The notes under the pieces: model-generated
What the model saw: only the letters and a program-made list of their open reading frames with translations
Databases searched by the model: none
What the model was told of the DNA's origin: nothing
Origin: Frigidibacter albus
GTDB taxonomy: Bacteria; Pseudomonadota; Alphaproteobacteria; Rhodobacterales; Rhodobacteraceae
Length of the DNA stretch: 64,000 bases
Assembly: GCF_009908165.1 (NCBI RefSeq)
Contig: NZ_JAAAUC010000012.1
Coordinates: 62,001-126,000 of the forward strand
Direction: 5' to 3'
Program-made: the position numbers and the translations under genes
In this document: one piece after another, positions 35,899-44,807 of the stretch
How the letters are laid out: every line of letters begins with the position of its first letter
Numbering within the stretch: position 1 is the stretch's first letter

Positions 35899-37269
35899 TT
35901 ACATCAACTTGCGGCGGCGTGTCACGCGGATATCCAGCTCGGTGATCTTCTTGCGCAAGGTATTGCGGTTGATTCCCAGAAGGTCGGCACATTTGGCCTG
36001 ATTGCCGGCGGTGGCATCCAGCGCGATCTCGATCAGCGGCATCTCCACCTCGCGCAGGATGCGGCCATAGAGGCCCGGAGGAGGCAGCGCGCCGCCATGC
36101 AGGTCGAAATAGCGCTTGAGGTGCTTGGCGACCGAGGCCGACAGCCGGTCGCCCTCGCCGCCGCCCTTCATCGGCTCCATCGCCGGCTGGCTGCCAAGGA
36201 TCGCCTCGACCTCGCTGCGGCCGATTTCCTCCTCGGGCGAGGTGACCAGCAGGCGGCGCACGGTGTTTTCCAGCTGACGAACGTTGCCGGGCCAGCTGTA
36301 GGCGCGGATCAGCTCCATCGCCTCGGGGCTGAGCCGGCGCAGGGAAAAGCCTTCGCGCTCGCCCCGGGTCAGGAAATGCTCGGCCAGCGCCGGAATGTCG
36401 TCGACCCGCTCGCGCAGCGAGGGCACGGCGAGGGTCACGCCGCCCAGCCGGTAGAACAGGTCCTGGCGGAAGCCGCCGCCCTCCATCCGCCGGCCAAGGT
36501 CGATCTGGCTGGTGGCCATGATCCGCGGGGCGTTGCTGCCGAGCGTGTCCAGCAGCCGCACGATCCGGCCCTGCGCGTCATCGTCGAAATCGCCAACCTC
36601 GTCGAACACCAGGCTGCCGCCCCGCGCCCGGGCGATCAGCGCCGAGGGGCCATCGGCGCCCTGCAGGTCCTGCGCCTGCGCCACCACGAACGGGAGCGTG
36701 CGGCGGTCGGAAAAATCATGGATCGCGCGGGCGATCAGCGACTTGCCGGTGCCACTCTCGCCGGTGATCAGCACCGCCAGATCGGTGTTCATCACCCGCG
36801 CCACCAGCCGGTACAGCGCCTGCATCGCCGGGGTGCGCCCGACCAGCGGCAGATCATCCCCCGGCTCGGCCCGCGGCTCGGCCGGCTTGGCGGGTACGGC
36901 GCGGCGCTTTTGTTCCAGCGCGCGGGCGGCGCGCTTCATCAGGTCGGGCAGATCGAAGGGCTTCGGCAGGTAGTCATAGGCCTCGGCCTCGGCCGCCTGA
37001 ATCGCCGTCATGATGGTGTTCTGCGCCGAGATCACGATCACCGGCAGGCCGGGCCGTTCCTTGGCGATGCGGGGCAGCGCCTCCAGCCCGTTGCCATCGG
37101 GCATGATCACGTCAGAGATGACCAGATCGCCCTTCCCCTCCTCGACCCAACGCATCAGCGTCATCAGCGACGAGGTCGCATGCACCTTGCATCCGGCGCG
37201 GGTCAGCGCCTGGGTCAGCACGGTGCGGATCGTGCGGTCGTCATCTGCGACAAGAACGGTGCCGTCCAT
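35899..37269 (-). CDS. ntrC: nitrogen regulation protein NtrC, GAFTGA-less type
   Basis: 456 residues. Receiver domain ([11 protein letters not shown]; phospho-Asp about 53 in ISDVIMPDG), AAA+ domain with Walker A GESGTGKS (170-177) and [13 protein letters not shown], and C-terminal Fis-type HTH ([20 protein letters not shown]). The GAFTGA loop that touches sigma54 is absent: after [11 protein letters not shown] the chain goes straight to [15 protein letters not shown]. This matches the NtrC of Rhodobacter capsulatus, which activates sigma70 RNA polymerase. AGGAG lies 9 nt before the ATG. It lies 12 bp after ntrB. Confidence 0.96.
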   Translation of the reverse strand: MDGTVLVADDDRTIRTVLTQALTRAGCKVHATSSLMTLMRWVEEGKGDLVISDVIMPDGNGLEALPRIAKERPGLPVIVISAQNTIMTAIQAAEAEAYDYLPKPFDLPDLMKRAARALEQKRRAVPAKPAEPRAEPGDDLPLVGRTPAMQALYRLVARVMNTDLAVLITGESGTGKSLIARAIHDFSDRRTLPFVVAQAQDLQGADGPSALIARARGGSLVFDEVGDFDDDAQGRIVRLLDTLGSNAPRIMATSQIDLGRRMEGGGFRQDLFYRLGGVTLAVPSLRERVDDIPALAEHFLTRGEREGFSLRRLSPEAMELIRAYSWPGNVRQLENTVRRLLVTSPEEEIGRSEVEAILGSQPAMEPMKGGGEGDRLSASVAKHLKRYFDLHGGALPPPGLYGRILREVEMPLIEIALDATAGNQAKCADLLGINRNTLRKKITELDIRVTRRRKLM

Positions 37270-37281
37270 GGTCAGTCTCTC

Positions 37282-38391
37282 CTACGGGGTCTCTGTGCCG
37301 TTCCCATCGGTGCCTTTTGGCGCGATGGGCAGCGAAATGCGGAAAACGGTCTTGCCGGGGACGCTATCGACGCTGATCCAGCCGCCGTGGTCGGAAATGA
37401 TCTTCGACACCAGCGCGAGGCCAAGGCCGGTGCCGTTCTCGCGCCCCGACACGAAGGGCTCGAAGATTTCGGAGGCGATGTCGGGCGCGATGCCGGGGCC
37501 GTTGTCGATGATCTCGACCTGCAGCGGCACCGAGCGGCCGGTGCCGTCACGGCGGCGCAAGCGCAGCGCCATGTCATAGAAGGTGCGGATGCGGATCACC
37601 CCCGGCTTGCCCTTGGAGGCCTCGGCGGCGTTTTTCAGCAGGTTGAGAAACACCTGCAGCAGCTGGTCGCCATCGCCGAGGGTCGAGGGCAAGGAGGGGT
37701 CGTAATCCTCGACGATCTGCATATGCGCGGCGAAGCCGACGAGGGATGAGCGGCGGGCGCGGTCCAGCACGTCATGGATGTTGACGGCGCGCTGTTCAGG
37801 CGGGCGCAGGTTGCCGAACTGCTCCACCTGCTCCAGCAGCTTCACGATGCGGCGGGTCTCCTCGACGATCAGGTCGGTCAACTCGCGGTCCTCGGCGCTG
37901 GCATTCATCGAGATCAGCTGCGCCGCGCCGGAAATGCCGGCCAGCGGGTTCTTGATCTCATGCGCCAGCATCTCGGCCATGCCGATCGCCGATTTCGCCG
38001 CCGATTTGACGTTCTGTGACCGGCCGAGCCGGTCCGCCAGCTCGCGCGGGGCGATGGTCAGCAGCAGCGTACCCGGATCGTCGTTCAGCGGCGCCACCTG
38101 CAGGTTGCACACCACCGGCGCACGCTCCCCTGTGCCGACATCTACATCGTTGAGGAACAGCGCCGACTGGTTGGCGCGGGCGCGGGCGAAGACCTCTTCC
38201 AGCGGCGCGTCGATGGCCAGCTTGTCCAGCACCGGCTGGCCCTGCATCGAGCGGGTGGAGAGGTTCAGGAACGACTCCGCCGCCGGGTTGATGGCAATCA
38301 CCCGGTCCTGCGCATCCAGCAGCAGCGCCGGGGTGGGCAAGGACGCCCATATCGAGCCGGGCGCGGGCAGATCGGGGGCGCGCTTCTTCAT
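37282..38391 (-). CDS. ntrB: nitrogen sensor histidine kinase NtrB
   Basis: 369 residues. PAS-like N-terminal domain (LPTPALLLDAQDRVIAINPAAESFL), HisKA with His about 144 (MLAHEIKNPLAGISGAAQLI), HATPase_c with N box (NLLKNAAEASKG) and G boxes (DNGPGIAPD; GTGLGLALVSKIISDHGG). It has no membrane helix, so it is cytoplasmic; it is governed by PII proteins and sets the phosphorylation of NtrC. The ATG at 38391 overlaps the dusB stop (ATGA). The nifR3-ntrB-ntrC operon is as in Rhodobacter. Confidence 0.96.
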   Translation of the reverse strand: MKKRAPDLPAPGSIWASLPTPALLLDAQDRVIAINPAAESFLNLSTRSMQGQPVLDKLAIDAPLEEVFARARANQSALFLNDVDVGTGERAPVVCNLQVAPLNDDPGTLLLTIAPRELADRLGRSQNVKSAAKSAIGMAEMLAHEIKNPLAGISGAAQLISMNASAEDRELTDLIVEETRRIVKLLEQVEQFGNLRPPEQRAVNIHDVLDRARRSSLVGFAAHMQIVEDYDPSLPSTLGDGDQLLQVFLNLLKNAAEASKGKPGVIRIRTFYDMALRLRRRDGTGRSVPLQVEIIDNGPGIAPDIASEIFEPFVSGRENGTGLGLALVSKIISDHGGWISVDSVPGKTVFRISLPIAPKGTDGNGTETP

Positions 38392-39422
38392 GCGGCGGCC
38401 CTTTCGCTTTGCGCGTCGGCCTCGGCCTCGGCCTCGCTTGCGGCATCCGTCGCGGCAAAGCCGCTGCGGATCAGCGCCAGCACGGCCCCCGGACCCGGTG
38501 CCACCATCAGCGCGGCGCGCAGGCCCGCCGCCGCCCCGGCAACACCCGCATACCAGCCCAGATGCTTGCGGGCGATGCGCAGGCCAAGGTCGCGGCCGTA
38601 GAAGCCCAGGATCGCCTCGTAATGCTCGGCCACCAGATCGGCGCGGGCGGCGCCATAGGGCACCTCGGGCGCCGGGGTGCCGTGCAGGGCGTGGGCGATC
38701 TCCGCCAGCCGCCAGGGCGCGCCCTGCGCCCCGCGCCCGACCATCACCCCCGCCGCACCGGACTGCGCCAGCGCCTGCCGCGCTCCATCTGCGCCAACGA
38801 TGTCGCCATTCGCCACCACCGGAATGCCCACCGCCGCGCGCACCGCGGCAATGGCCGCCCAATCCGCCCGGCCCTTGTAGAACTGCATCCGGGTGCGGCC
38901 ATGCACCACCACCATCCGCACCCCCGCCGCCTCGGCCCGGCTCGCCAGATCGGCGGCATTCAGGCAATCGCTGTCCCAGCCAAGCCGCATCTTCAGCGTC
39001 ACCGGCACCGTGACCGCCCCCACCACCGCCTCGATCAGCCGCAGTGCATGGTCCGGCACCCGCATCAGCGCCGAGCCCGACGCGCCGCCGGTCACCTTCT
39101 TCGCCGGGCAGCCCATGTTGATATCGACCACCTGCGCGCCCAGATCCGCCACCATCCGGGCCGCCTCGGCCATCGGCCCCGGCTCGCGCCCCGCCAGCTG
39201 CACCGAAGTCAGACCCGCCGCGTCCAGCCCGAGGTCGATCCGCGCCTTGGCCCGCACCGAGGGGCGCGCGGTGACCATCTCGCCGCTGGCCACCATTTCC
39301 GACACGACCAGCCCGGCGCCAAAGCGCGCCACCAGCCGCCGGAAGGGCAGATCGGTGATTCCAGCCATCGGCGCCAGCATCACTGGCGGGTCGAGCGTGA
39401 GGTTTGCCACCTGAATGGACAA
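38388..39422 (-). CDS. dusB: tRNA dihydrouridine synthase DusB (NifR3)
   Basis: 344 residues. FMN-dependent TIM-barrel enzyme with LAPMAGITDLPFRRL at the start, the catalytic-cysteine motif DINMGCPAKKVTGGASGSAL, and VVHGRTRMQFYKGRADW. It reduces uridines in tRNA D-loops. The only good start is TTG at 39422, with AGGA 9 nt upstream. It leads the ntrBC operon, which in Rhodobacter is the historical nifR3. The Ala/Glu-rich tail (AASEAEAEADAQSERAAA) is extra. Confidence 0.95.
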   Translation of the reverse strand: MSIQVANLTLDPPVMLAPMAGITDLPFRRLVARFGAGLVVSEMVASGEMVTARPSVRAKARIDLGLDAAGLTSVQLAGREPGPMAEAARMVADLGAQVVDINMGCPAKKVTGGASGSALMRVPDHALRLIEAVVGAVTVPVTLKMRLGWDSDCLNAADLASRAEAAGVRMVVVHGRTRMQFYKGRADWAAIAAVRAAVGIPVVANGDIVGADGARQALAQSGAAGVMVGRGAQGAPWRLAEIAHALHGTPAPEVPYGAARADLVAEHYEAILGFYGRDLGLRIARKHLGWYAGVAGAAAGLRAALMVAPGPGAVLALIRSGFAATDAASEAEAEADAQSERAAA

Positions 39423-39643
39423 CTGCCTAATCCTTGTGCGGTTGGGTAGGAGCTAATCTCTTGCCCGGGGAATCGCAATCTCTGGCCCGCCCGCGCGAGG
39501 CCAAAATGTTTGTATGCCTGTTATTTGGGCAGACATGCCCGGTGCATCGCCTTGCGCGGAAGATTAACGCGCTGCGACACCCCGCCGCGGTGCTTGCCCG
39601 GCCTTGGCGGCTCCGGTACAGCAGGGGCCCGGAGGACCGCAAC

Positions 39644-40783
39644 ATGACAACCGCGGCAATCATCGTGGCGGCAGGGCGCGGCAGCCGCGCCGGCGGGCCG
39701 GAACCCAAGCAATGGCAGGCGCTTGGCGGCGTTCCGGTGCTGCGCCACACGCTGGACGCCTTCGCCCACATCGGCCGCACGGTGCTGGTGCTGCATCCCG
39801 ATGACATGACCCGCGGCATTGCCGAATTCGGCGGCGAGGTGACACTGGTCGCCGGGGGCGCCACCCGCACCGCCAGCGTGCGCGCAGCGCTGGAGCTGCT
39901 GGAGGGTTCGGGCGTGACCCGCGTGCTGATCCAGGACGGCGCCCGCCCGCTGACCAGCCCGGCGCTGATCGCCCGTGTGCTGGCCGCCCTCGACCAAGCC
40001 CCCGGCGCGGCGCCCGCGCTGCCGGTCACCGATGCGCTCTGGACCGGCGCCGGGGGCCGCGTCACCGGCGCCCGCGACCGCGAGGGCCTGTTCCGCGCGC
40101 AGACCCCGCAGGGCTTCGACCTCGCCGCCATCCTCGCCGCGCATCGCTCCGGCCCGGCGGAGGCGCCCGACGATGTGGCCATCGCCCGCGCCGCCGGGCT
40201 TGACGTCGCCATCACCGAGGGCGAGGAGGAGAATATCAAGATCACCTTCCCCGGCGATTTCGCCCGGGCCGAGGCTATCCTGCACCGCCGGAAGGGAGCG
40301 CCCGCGATGGACGTAAGACTGGGCAATGGCTTTGACGTTCACGCCTTTTGCGAGGGCGACCATGTCACGCTCTGCGGTGTCAAAGTCCCGCATGGCCGCG
40401 GCCTTCTGGGCCATTCCGATGCCGATGTGGGCATGCACGCCCTGACCGACGCGATCTATGGCGCGCTGGCGGCGGGCGATATCGGCCGGCATTTCCCACC
40501 CACCGATCCCCAGTGGAAGGGTGCCGCCAGCGAGATCTTCCTCGCTCATGCCGCCGCCCTCGCGCGGGATCGCGGCTATACCCTCACCAATGTCGACGTA
40601 ACGCTGATCTGCGAGCGGCCCAAGGTGGGGCCCCATGCCGCAGCGATGTGCGCGGAACTGGCGCGCATCTTGGGCATTGCGCCTGACCGGGTGTCGGTCA
40701 AGGCCACCACCTCGGAACGGCTGGGCTTCACCGGCCGCGAGGAAGGCATCGCCGCCATTGCCACCGCGACCCTGGTCGCCTGA
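39644..40783 (+). CDS. ispDF: bifunctional IspD/IspF isoprenoid synthesis enzyme
   Basis: 379 residues from ATG 39644 with GGAGG 8 nt upstream. Residues 1 to about 220 are IspD ([16 protein letters not shown] nucleotide loop; QDGARP), which makes CDP-methylerythritol. Residues about 222-379 are IspF ([22 protein letters not shown] metal site; [17 protein letters not shown]), which forms the cyclodiphosphate. The fusion joins two non-consecutive steps of the MEP pathway and is common in alphaproteobacteria. It is divergent from dusB; the 221-bp gap holds no gene. Confidence 0.97.
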   Translation: MTTAAIIVAAGRGSRAGGPEPKQWQALGGVPVLRHTLDAFAHIGRTVLVLHPDDMTRGIAEFGGEVTLVAGGATRTASVRAALELLEGSGVTRVLIQDGARPLTSPALIARVLAALDQAPGAAPALPVTDALWTGAGGRVTGARDREGLFRAQTPQGFDLAAILAAHRSGPAEAPDDVAIARAAGLDVAITEGEEENIKITFPGDFARAEAILHRRKGAPAMDVRLGNGFDVHAFCEGDHVTLCGVKVPHGRGLLGHSDADVGMHALTDAIYGALAAGDIGRHFPPTDPQWKGAASEIFLAHAAALARDRGYTLTNVDVTLICERPKVGPHAAAMCAELARILGIAPDRVSVKATTSERLGFTGREEGIAAIATATLVA

Positions 40784-40818
40784 CCCACCGCGACCGCGGT
40801 CGCCTGAGAGGATTGCAG

Positions 40819-41382
40819 ATGGAACGCGAGACGCTGGAAGAGCGGTTGGACCCGAACCCGCCGAAGAAGCTGCGCCGCGGGCCCTGGACGCCGGCGCTGC
40901 TGGTGGCGACGGTGGGGGGCATCGGCTATCTGCGCCCTGCCCCGGGCACCTGGGCCTCGGCCGCCGCCATCGGCGCGGGGCTGGTCCTGCACGGGATCGG
41001 CCATGTCTGGCTGCTGCTGGCGGCGACGCTGCTGGCGACCGCCGCGGGCTTCTGGGCCTGCGGGCGGGTGCTGGAGGACCGTCCGGGCGAGGACCCGTCC
41101 GAAGTGGTGATCGACGAGGTGGCGGGGCAATGGCTGGCACTCCTCTTCCCCTCCGCAGGATTCTGGCTGATGGGGCTGGACAGCTGGCACTTCCCCTATC
41201 CGGGCTGGGTCGCCGCCTTCCTGTTCTTCCGCCTCTTCGACATCTGGAAGCCGTCGATCATCGGCCGCGCCGACCGCCGCGCCGACGGGCCGGGGATCAT
41301 GCTCGACGACCTCTTCGCCGGGCTCTTTGCCGGGGTGGCGACCATGATCGCCGCCGGCCTCTCGCATGGGCTGCTGATGTGA
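40819..41382 (+). CDS. pgpA: phosphatidylglycerophosphatase A
   Basis: 187 residues from ATG 40819 (GAGAGG 7 nt upstream; TTG 40813 is a poorer choice). Several membrane helices; motifs [30 protein letters not shown] and [31 protein letters not shown] are those of PgpA. It dephosphorylates PGP to phosphatidylglycerol in the inner membrane. The next gene overlaps its stop by 4 bp (GTGA). Confidence 0.95.
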   Translation: MERETLEERLDPNPPKKLRRGPWTPALLVATVGGIGYLRPAPGTWASAAAIGAGLVLHGIGHVWLLLAATLLATAAGFWACGRVLEDRPGEDPSEVVIDEVAGQWLALLFPSAGFWLMGLDSWHFPYPGWVAAFLFFRLFDIWKPSIIGRADRRADGPGIMLDDLFAGLFAGVATMIAAGLSHGLLM

Positions 41383-41849
41383 GCCGCGCCGCTACTCTCC
41401 TCGCCGTCGCTCGGGCCGCCGGCCTGACCATCGCCACCGCCGAAAGCTGCACCGGCGGGCTGATCTCGGGCGCGATCACCGAGGTGGCCGGATCGTCGGA
41501 CATCTTCGACCGCGGCTTCGTCACCTATTCTAACGCAGCGAAGCAGGCGATGCTGGGCGTGCGCGCCGAAACGCTTGCCGAGCATGGCGCGGTCAGCGAG
41601 GCGGTGGCGCTGGAAATGGCCGTGGGCGCGCTGATCGGGTCGGAGGCGGACCTTGCGGTGTCGGTCACCGGCATCGCCGGGCCGGGCGGGTCGGAGCACA
41701 AGCCCGAAGGCCGCGTCTGCTTCGGCCTCGCCCGCCGCGGCGGCGAGACCCATGTGGAAACGGTGGAGTTCGGCGCCCTCGGCCGCGGCGCGGTGCGCGC
41801 GGCCACGGTCGATCATGCGCTGGACCTGCTGATCGGGGCGGCCAAGTAA
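41379..41849 (+). CDS. pncC: CinA C-terminal family nicotinamide-nucleotide amidase
   Basis: 156 residues from GTG 41379 overlapping the pgpA stop. Single CinA_C domain: [24 protein letters not shown] (active-site Ser and Lys region), [16 protein letters not shown], and [20 protein letters not shown]. It deamidates NMN to NaMN in NAD recycling. The N-terminal MoeA-like half of long CinA proteins is absent, as usual when the gene is downstream of pgpA. Confidence 0.93.
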   Translation: MSRAATLLAVARAAGLTIATAESCTGGLISGAITEVAGSSDIFDRGFVTYSNAAKQAMLGVRAETLAEHGAVSEAVALEMAVGALIGSEADLAVSVTGIAGPGGSEHKPEGRVCFGLARRGGETHVETVEFGALGRGAVRAATVDHALDLLIGAAK

Positions 41850-41886
41850 GAAGAGGGGGCGCTGCCCCCCGTCCTTCGGACTCCCC

Positions 41887-41947
41887 CCGGGATATTTTCG
41901 CCAGCAAGAAGCACAAGAGCGTGCGGCTTCTTGCTGGCTGAAATATC
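41887..41947. repeat. intergenic inverted-repeat element, copy 3, interrupted by the transposon
   Basis: Arms 41891-41911 (GATATTTTCGCCAGCAAGAA plus G) and 41927-41947, 19 of 21 matched, loop CACAAGAGCGTGCGG. The right arm should continue into CCTCGGGGG. That continuation is found instead at 45613, after the transposon. Joining the two sides across one copy of the target duplication restores a complete element like the arm at 57300-57330. Confidence 0.75.
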
Positions 41948-41973
41948 CGGCCTTATGTAGCAAGCGCACCAAG
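41948..41973 (+). repeat. left terminal inverted repeat of the transposon
   Basis: Begins CGGCCTTATGTAGCAAGCGC and ends ACCAAG at 41973. It is identical to the reverse complement of 45579-45604. Confidence 0.88.
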
Positions 41974-42003
41974 CACGGCGGGGCGTGAGTGATGCTCTGC
42001 GCG

Positions 42004-42915
42004 CTACTTGTGCTTTTCTGCCTTGGCAACCCACTCCCTCATGGAGCTCAAGGACTTCCTGCGATTTCCATGCATATCACCGGGGGTGATGTTCCCAGGA
42101 TGGATTTTTTTCTTGTCGTATTCGTCAAAGCTCTGAAAATACCCAATGGGTCCGAAAAAGGAGATTTCATGGCCGAATGCGTCTTGCCCCAAGAGGCAGA
42201 GATTAGCGAACCGAACATCGTAAGTCCCTCCACCTCCGCCAAAGAAACCAAGGAAGGCTACTCTCCCCGTTCCAAATTGGCCGTGGGCAGGGACGGTGCC
42301 GATAGACTGTGGAATAGTATAAAACTCACGAATTTCGAATGTGTTTTCGCCAATGCTTCGAAAGTACGTCAACTCAAGCATCATGTAGACATTTATTGCA
42401 GGGCTGTTCCCGCAGTTTGTGATGGTTCCACAAAATTCAACGCCGGTGCCCTCCCACGCGGCGCAAGATTCGCGCCCCAAGTAGGCCCGCACCTGCGCCT
42501 CGCCTATCCGAGACGTTTCCTTGGCCATGTCTTGGGTGGCCTTGAGGGTTTGCCAGACGAAAACAACACCAAAGCCAGTCACAGCAGCCATAATCACGGT
42601 GGCAATCAGCATCCACCTAGCCCATTCGGCCATCTGCTGTTGGGCATCAAGATCCTGCTCGGCCCGCTGCTGTTCACGTTCGGCGCTTATAGCCTGGGCT
42701 ATGCATTCATACTGGGGGACTCCGGAAAGAGCGAGGCATGCGGCATTTATCTGGGCGTCAGCTTGTTGTTTATAGGCCTCGGCGCTTGTGCCTTGGTGGC
42801 TTTCCTGCCCCTGCTTGAACCCTTCGTACCATCCTATCAAAGCCACGATCAGTAAGCAGACAAATACGGCAAACGCTACAATCGAACTGTGTCTGTCCCT
42901 ACCGCGATCAGGCAT
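42004..42915 (-). CDS. two-TM membrane protein of unknown function (transposon cargo)
   Basis: 303 residues. Membrane helices at about 12-28 (IVAFAVFVCLLIVALIGW) and 100-120 (WMLIATVIMAAVTGFGVVFV), with a Glu/Gln-rich coiled-coil-like loop between. An amphipathic stretch and a beta-rich C-terminal domain follow (EAQVRAYLGRESCAAW...; ITNCGNSPAINVYMML). The motif TSRIGEAQVRAYL followed by a small beta domain recurs in island-encoded membrane proteins, but no function is assigned. The start at 42915 overlaps the end of the DUF6471 gene by 40 bp, so the two are probably cotranscribed and coupled. Codon and base use differ from the host genes. Confidence 0.75.
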   Translation of the reverse strand: MPDRGRDRHSSIVAFAVFVCLLIVALIGWYEGFKQGQESHQGTSAEAYKQQADAQINAACLALSGVPQYECIAQAISAEREQQRAEQDLDAQQQMAEWARWMLIATVIMAAVTGFGVVFVWQTLKATQDMAKETSRIGEAQVRAYLGRESCAAWEGTGVEFCGTITNCGNSPAINVYMMLELTYFRSIGENTFEIREFYTIPQSIGTVPAHGQFGTGRVAFLGFFGGGGGTYDVRFANLCLLGQDAFGHEISFFGPIGYFQSFDEYDKKKIHPGNITPGDMHGNRRKSLSSMREWVAKAEKHK

Positions 42916-43097
42916 TGCAAGAAGAACGCCGCACTGAACTTCCCTCTGGAAAGCTTGTTGCGGACATTCACCTCCTTTTCGTCGATTCCCATCGACGACA
43001 GCTTTTCGACAAGTTGCGCATATGTCACGCCTTTTCGCTTGAGTTCGGCCTTGAGCAGGTTCGCCGCCATCATCTCCCAGTCAGTCTGTTCTGGCAT
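42876..43097 (-). CDS. DUF6471 domain small protein
   Basis: 73 residues from ATG 43097, chosen because GGAGG is 6 nt upstream. The sequence WEMMAANLLKAELKRKGVTYAQLVEKL, with the later NKLSRGKFSAAFFLQCLIA, is the DUF6471 pattern, an all-helical domain that resembles a small helix-turn-helix fold. The direct repeats and palindrome in its promoter suggest it may be an autoregulated DNA-binding protein; this is inference. It overlaps the following membrane-protein gene by 40 bp. Confidence 0.8.
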   Translation of the reverse strand: MPEQTDWEMMAANLLKAELKRKGVTYAQLVEKLSSMGIDEKEVNVRNKLSRGKFSAAFFLQCLIAVGTDTVRL

Positions 43098-43118
43098 GTA
43101 TCGCCTCCGCAAATAAAA

Positions 43119-43187
43119 GCACTGTATACGTTACTTATGCCCTTGCGCGCGATACGTCAACGCACTATATACGTTACATAGGTAACG
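43119..43187. promoter_or_regulatory. operator-like repeats and promoter upstream of the DUF6471 gene
   Basis: Two 16-bp direct repeats, GCACTGTATACGTTAC (43119-43134) and GCACTATATACGTTAC (43162-43177), start 43 bp apart. The palindrome CGTTAC-ATAG-GTAACG (43172-43187) overlaps the second. On the - strand TTGACG (43160-43155) with a 17-nt spacer leads to TAAGTA, so the repeats bracket a possible promoter. They lie between the divergent DUF6471 and transposase genes. Confidence 0.5.
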
Positions 43188-43200
43188 CAGGCGATGACAA

Positions 43201-44163
43201 ATGGCACAGCACTTCCTCCTTTCCGCAGCGGCTCGCACCCTGAGCCTCAAGGCGATCTACAAGGCTGGCGAAGAAGCTGCGCACGACACGTTCTGCAAGA
43301 TGCGCTGGCCGGAAACCGATGGCGAGGCTGTTTGCCCCGACTGCGGTTGCTGCGAAACCTACAAGATCACCACCCGCCGCAAGTTCAAGTGCAAGGGCTG
43401 CTACCGCCAGTTCAGCGTGACCTCTGGCACCATCTTCGCCAGCCGCAAGATGGCGTTCGTTGACCTGCTGGCGGCGATCTGCATCACCGTGAACGCCTCC
43501 AAGGGCGTGTCGATGGTGCAGCTCTCCCGCGATCTGGATTGCCAATACAAGACTGCCTTCGTCCTGGCTCACAAGCTGCGCGAAGCGATGGCCCGCGAAG
43601 TTCACACCGGCGAAGTCCTGCGCGGCCACGTCGAAGTTGATGGTGCCTACTTCGGCGGTCATATCCGCCCCGAAAACGCGAAGGCTGACCGCAAGGACCG
43701 CCGCCTGAAAGAACACCAGACGGGCAAGCGCCGCGTGGTCGTCGTGATGCGCGAACGCCTTGGCCGCACCCTGCCTGTCGTCACCATGGCAGAGTCCGAA
43801 GGCGTGGCGCTGGTGCATTCCAACGTGGACCGCATGGCGACCCTGTCGGCGGATGAAGCCTCGCACTGGGATCTGCTGCATGCAGGCTGGTCGGTGGACC
43901 GCGTGAACCACAGCGAAATCTACAGCGACCACGGCAAGCACACCAACTGGGCGGAAAGCTACTTCTCCCGCCTGCGCCGCATGGTCGTGGGCCAGCACCA
44001 CCATGTCAGCCCACGCTACCTGCACCAGTACGCCACCCAAGCCGCATGGCTTGAGGACAACCGCCGCAAGAGCAACGGCGTCATGGCCTTCGGGCTGGTG
44101 GCGAACGCAATGGAAGCGCCGGTCAGCCGCGCGTGGAAGGGCTACTGGCAGCGGGTGGCTTAA
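43201..44163 (+). CDS. IS1595 family transposase
   Basis: 320 residues, apparently intact. N-terminal zinc ribbon (CPDCGCCETYKITTRRKFKC followed by KGC), then a DDE-type catalytic domain with the first Asp in GHVEVDGAYFGG. The later catalytic region is YSDHGKHTNWAESYFSRLRR (the DDN/E-type signature of this family), followed by HQYATQAAWLEDNRR. It is 320 residues, within the family's range. It lies inside 26-bp terminal repeats that end in an 8-bp target duplication. Confidence 0.95.
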   Translation: MAQHFLLSAAARTLSLKAIYKAGEEAAHDTFCKMRWPETDGEAVCPDCGCCETYKITTRRKFKCKGCYRQFSVTSGTIFASRKMAFVDLLAAICITVNASKGVSMVQLSRDLDCQYKTAFVLAHKLREAMAREVHTGEVLRGHVEVDGAYFGGHIRPENAKADRKDRRLKEHQTGKRRVVVVMRERLGRTLPVVTMAESEGVALVHSNVDRMATLSADEASHWDLLHAGWSVDRVNHSEIYSDHGKHTNWAESYFSRLRRMVVGQHHHVSPRYLHQYATQAAWLEDNRRKSNGVMAFGLVANAMEAPVSRAWKGYWQRVA

Positions 44164-44228
44164 GGCCTTGAAAACCAACAAAGACTTAACCTGTTGAATC
44201 TGACACTGAAAACGCTTAGATTGCCTGC

Positions 44229-44807
44229 ATGGAAAACTGGTTCAACTCCAAAAAAGCCGCTCAGGTAGCTGCTTTCTTTTGCGACAAGCAAGGCGGGCTG
44301 ATGCCCGTATTGAAGCTTGTAAAATTGGTTTACCTGTCGGATCGCAAGTTTCTCTCCGATTTCGGCTTTACCATTACTAATGACCTCCACGTCTCTATGC
44401 CCCATGGGCCGGTAAACTCCCTGACATACGAATATGTTGGGGGGAGCCGCGAGTCAGAAGACTGGAGTGCTCTTATCTCAGACCGTGAAGGACATAATGT
44501 GGCCTTGGCGCGCCCAATTGGTGAAGCCGACACAGATGAACTTTCAGACGCCGAGATGGACGTGATGAATAGCGTTTGGCAGGAGTTTGGCCAAATGGGG
44601 AAATATGCGATCCGTGATTGGACTCACGACAACTGTCCCGAGTGGGAAGACCCGAATGGGGGTTCGTCGCCCATCCCTCTTGAGCGCACTTTGAGGTTCC
44701 TTGGCGTGGAAAATGCCGAGTTGTTTGCGAAGAGAACAGAAGTTTATCGGGAATTCCGCGCTGCTCTGAGTGATCTACAAGGTCAGAATGCCAACAACCC
44801 GTGGTGA
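44229..44807 (+). CDS. Panacea domain protein (SocA/DUF4065-type), probable antitoxin
   Basis: 192 residues. The Panacea core is at the N-terminus: KKAAQVAAFFCDKQGGLMPV, then LKLVKLVYLSDRKFLSDFGF and MPHGPVNSLTYEYV. Panacea proteins are antitoxins that pair with many unrelated toxins, usually encoded next to them, and some act as proteolytic adaptors (SocA). The following ORF starts 20 bp before this gene ends, the usual toxin-antitoxin layout. The gene lies on a transposon, where an addiction module would favour retention. Confidence 0.85.
   Translation: MENWFNSKKAAQVAAFFCDKQGGLMPVLKLVKLVYLSDRKFLSDFGFTITNDLHVSMPHGPVNSLTYEYVGGSRESEDWSALISDREGHNVALARPIGEADTDELSDAEMDVMNSVWQEFGQMGKYAIRDWTHDNCPEWEDPNGGSSPIPLERTLRFLGVENAELFAKRTEVYREFRAALSDLQGQNANNPW

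Noticed and set aside
43119-43177. 16-bp direct repeats next to the transposase as IS ends
   Set aside because: They are direct, not inverted, and no partner lies after the transposase gene. The true ends are the 26-bp repeats at 41948 and 45604.
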